Assembly (NCBI RefSeq): GCF_017310545.1
Contig: NZ_CP066203.1
Location: forward strand, 744,001 to 808,000
Direction of reading: 5' to 3'
DNA: 64,000 nucleotides
Origin: Methylacidimicrobium sp. B4
Lineage (GTDB): Bacteria; Verrucomicrobiota; Verrucomicrobiia; Methylacidiphilales; Methylacidiphilaceae
The translations under genes and the position numbers were made by a program. The notes under the pieces are model-generated. The model worked only from the letters and a program-made list of their open reading frames with translations. It made no database searches and was not told the origin of the DNA. Below, in pieces: positions 62,387-64,000 of this stretch. Position 1 is the stretch's first letter. Each line of letters opens with the position of its first letter.

Positions 62387-63019
62387 ATGGAGGAAATCCA
62401 ATCATCGGCGCGCTACTTCGAGGAAGTCGCTGCGGAATGGGATACGCTCCGGAAGGGGTTTTTTCGAGACGCGGTTCGGGAAAAGGCGCTCGATCTGGCA
62501 AAGGTCCAGGCGGGCGAACGAGCGGCGGATATCGGGGCGGGGACGGGTTTTCTGACCGAAGCCCTCCTCAAGCGGGGCCTGGAGGTCGTCGCCGTCGACC
62601 GTTCCCCCGCCATGCTTGCGGAGCTGACGAGGAAGTTCGGCGGTCGATCCGGCTTCCGGTGCATGCCAGGCGAGACCGATGCGCTGCCGCTCGAGGCGTC
62701 CGCCGTGGACTGCTGCTTTGCCAACATGGTGCTCCACCATGTCGAGAGCCCGGAAGCGATGATCCGCGAGCTCTTTCGAATTCTCAAGCCCGGCGGCCGG
62801 GCGGTCCTCACCGATTTCGAGCGGCATGGCTTCGATTTCTTCCTGAGCGAGTACTACGACCGCTGGCCGGGATTCCCTCCGCCCGAGGTGGCTTCCCTCT
62901 TCCGGGAGGCAGGCTTCGCCACCGTGGAGGCAGGCCCCCTTGGCGAAGTCTGCCAGGCGGAAAGCTCCACCGGCATCCGGGGGATTGTGCCAATCTTCTT
63001 TGTCCGGGCGGTGCGATAA
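62387..63019 (+). CDS. Class I SAM-dependent methyltransferase
   Basis: 210 residues. The SAM-binding motif ADIGAGTGFLTEALL, the following acidic strand VVAVDRSPAML, the PLEASAVDCCFANMVLHHVESP region and LKPGGRAVLTDF match the UbiE/ArsM-like Methyltransf_11 group. The C-terminal half (residues about 150-210) is divergent, so the substrate is unknown. The ATG at 62387 is the first in frame. It is divergent from pmoCAB-2, so any link with methane oxidation is only by position. Confidence 0.85.
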   Translation: MEEIQSSARYFEEVAAEWDTLRKGFFRDAVREKALDLAKVQAGERAADIGAGTGFLTEALLKRGLEVVAVDRSPAMLAELTRKFGGRSGFRCMPGETDALPLEASAVDCCFANMVLHHVESPEAMIRELFRILKPGGRAVLTDFERHGFDFFLSEYYDRWPGFPPPEVASLFREAGFATVEAGPLGEVCQAESSTGIRGIVPIFFVRAVR

Positions 63020-63091
63020 CCCCTTGGTGATCGGGCTTCGACCGAAAAAGGCATTTGCGGACAACGCGTCCGGGTTTTATACTATTTTCCG

Positions 63092-63298
63092 ATGGAGAAC
63101 AGCCAGCCTCCTGAAGGACAGGGCGAGGAGAAGGACAACAAGACCCCAAGCTCCCAACCCAGTCCAGAACCAACTCCAAAAGAAGGGAAGCCGACCGACA
63201 AGACCTTCTATTGGGTCGTCGCGTTGGCTTCTCTCTTTTTCCTCTATCTCTTCTATTCGGTTCTCTTTCACGACACCGTCAATATTCACGGCCACTGA
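63092..63298 (+). CDS. Small membrane protein (68 aa)
   Basis: The N-terminal 36 residues are Pro/Glu/Lys/Ser-rich and probably disordered. One helix (FYWVVALASLFFLYLFYSVLF) and a short tail HDTVNIHGH with two His follow. No family is recognised. A TATACT about 12 bases before the ATG may be a -10, which would give an almost leaderless message. It is the last chromosomal gene before the second tnpB element. Confidence 0.55.
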   Translation: MENSQPPEGQGEEKDNKTPSSQPSPEPTPKEGKPTDKTFYWVVALASLFFLYLFYSVLFHDTVNIHGH

Positions 63299-63436
63299 CC
63301 TTGGTGCGCGTCAAGCCCCGTCCTCCAGGGCGGGCAAGGAGGGCGCGGCCGTCTTTGGCCTTGGCTGGGTGTCTGTTGCTGGGTGGAGTCGCCGCCGGAC
63401 ATTCCACAGAGACCAAAAAAATGGACGTTTGCATCG

Positions 63437-63457
63437 ATCATAATACGCCCGTATGAT
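63437..63457. repeat. Conserved imperfect palindrome upstream of second tnpB
   Basis: ATCATaATAC GCCC GTATGAT, the same as at 27191-27211 except one loop-side base. It ends 8 bp before the ATG. Its conservation where flanks vary suggests function. Confidence 0.5.
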
Positions 63458-63465
63458 TGAGCACA

Positions 63466-64000
63466 ATGCGGCGGCTCCAAGCGTTCAAGTTTGAGCTCAG
63501 GCCGGATGGCCGCCAGGAGCGGCGGATGCGTCGTTTTGCCGGAGCATGCCGCTTCGTATTCAACGAGGCGCTGGCGTTGCAGAAGAGGCGTCAGGAGCAG
63601 GGTGGGAAGAGGCTTGGCTACGCCGGGCTCTGCAAGCTGCTTACCGGCTGGCGCAACGGATCTCCGTTGCCGAGCGGGGGTGTCGCGGCATGGCTGGCCG
63701 ATGCGCCTGTTCATCCCTTGCAACAGACGCTCAAGGATCTGGAGCGGGCCTATGCCAACTTCTTCGCCAAACGCGCCGACTTCCCGCGCTTCAAGAAGAA
63801 GGGCTGGTCCGCGAGCTTCCGCTATCCCGATCCGAAGCAGATCAAGCTCGACCAGGACAACAGCCGCGTCTTTCTGCCGAAGCTCGGCTGGTTGCGCGAT
63901 CGCAACAGCCGGGGCGTGTTGGGAGAAGGGAAGAGCGTCACGGTGAGCCTGTCGGGCGGCAGGTGGCGTGCGAGCATCCAGACCGAGCGGGAAGTGGCGC
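63466..64000 (+). CDS. tnpB: TnpB, N-terminal part (truncated by window end)
   Basis: 178 residues are visible and open to the window edge. The sequence (RRLQAFKFELRPDGRQERRM, FNEALALQKRRQ, DFPRFKKKGWSASFRYPDP) is about three-quarters identical by eye to the first TnpB. The catalytic RuvC part lies beyond the edge, so activity cannot be judged. The ATG at 63466 is equivalent to that of the first copy. Confidence 0.85.
   Translation, partial: MRRLQAFKFELRPDGRQERRMRRFAGACRFVFNEALALQKRRQEQGGKRLGYAGLCKLLTGWRNGSPLPSGGVAAWLADAPVHPLQQTLKDLERAYANFFAKRADFPRFKKKGWSASFRYPDPKQIKLDQDNSRVFLPKLGWLRDRNSRGVLGEGKSVTVSLSGGRWRASIQTEREVA

Larger units (their letters stand above)
63311..64000 (+). mobile_element. 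Second tnpB-type IS200/IS605 element, cut by the window end
   Basis: The left-end stem-loop GCCCCGTCCT CCA GGGCGGG (63314-63334) and about 150 bp of leader match the element at 27069, with scattered differences. The right end is outside the window. The two elements are thus different copies of one family, not a recent duplicate. Confidence 0.7.

Overview
The window looks like chromosome of an acidophilic verrucomicrobial methanotroph, most plausibly Methylacidimicrobium. The evidence is two pmoCAB operons whose PmoB lacks the proteobacterial CuB histidines, a high GC content (by eye about 64%), and genes common in this lineage: a delta-less N-type ATP synthase operon, phosphoketolase and a coproheme decarboxylase-like protein. 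Genus assignment is inference; the methanotroph call rests on clearly recognisable PmoA, PmoB and PmoC.

Layout. 1-5000 (minus strand): partial amidohydrolase, PAP2 phosphatase, copper ATPase CopA, aspartate-semialdehyde dehydrogenase, bactofilin. 5093-9040 (plus): an envelope cluster with a YdbH/AsmA-like protein, a lipoprotein that fuses YnbE-like and YdbL-like parts, a secreted protein, an orphan ExbD and peptide deformylase. 9066-10224 (minus): glutaredoxin-like protein and ChdC/HemQ-like protein. 10345-24984 (plus): a tightly packed informational and metabolic run: lptB, prmA, UvrD-like helicase, dnaE, aroB, dprA, topoisomerase III, phosphoketolase. 25862-28496: outer-membrane protein beside a tnpB-only IS200/IS605-type element. 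28574-34886 (minus): N-type F-ATPase operon in the order beta, epsilon, AtpQ/I, a, c, b, alpha, gamma. 35016-42999: pncB, queH, tatC, class IV aminotransferase, DsbD-like protein, short UvrC, RlpA. 43238-48880 (plus): a three-domain LMW-PTP/RpiB/SHMT fusion, a lipoprotein, SRP RNA, dnaX, ebfC, recR.

49512-55351 is the accessory region of most interest: two paralogous membrane-anchored periplasmic proteins whose predicted mature N-termini both start with histidine, a multicopper oxidase, a DUF3347-like protein, a FecR-like protein and several very small membrane proteins. It directly precedes the two pmoCAB operons (55659-58646 and 59057-62031, minus strand). I infer a copper-handling or redox locus serving particulate methane monooxygenase.

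The two pmo operons are nearly identical from the pmoB stop codon to the pmoC leader, then diverge upstream. Both retain a matching sigma70-like promoter (TTGCCA, 16 bp, TACGRT) at the same distance from pmoC. Each has its own terminator, and each has a strong hairpin between pmoC and pmoA. The window ends with a SAM methyltransferase, a small membrane protein and the start of a second tnpB element. I found no rRNA, tRNA or CRISPR array.
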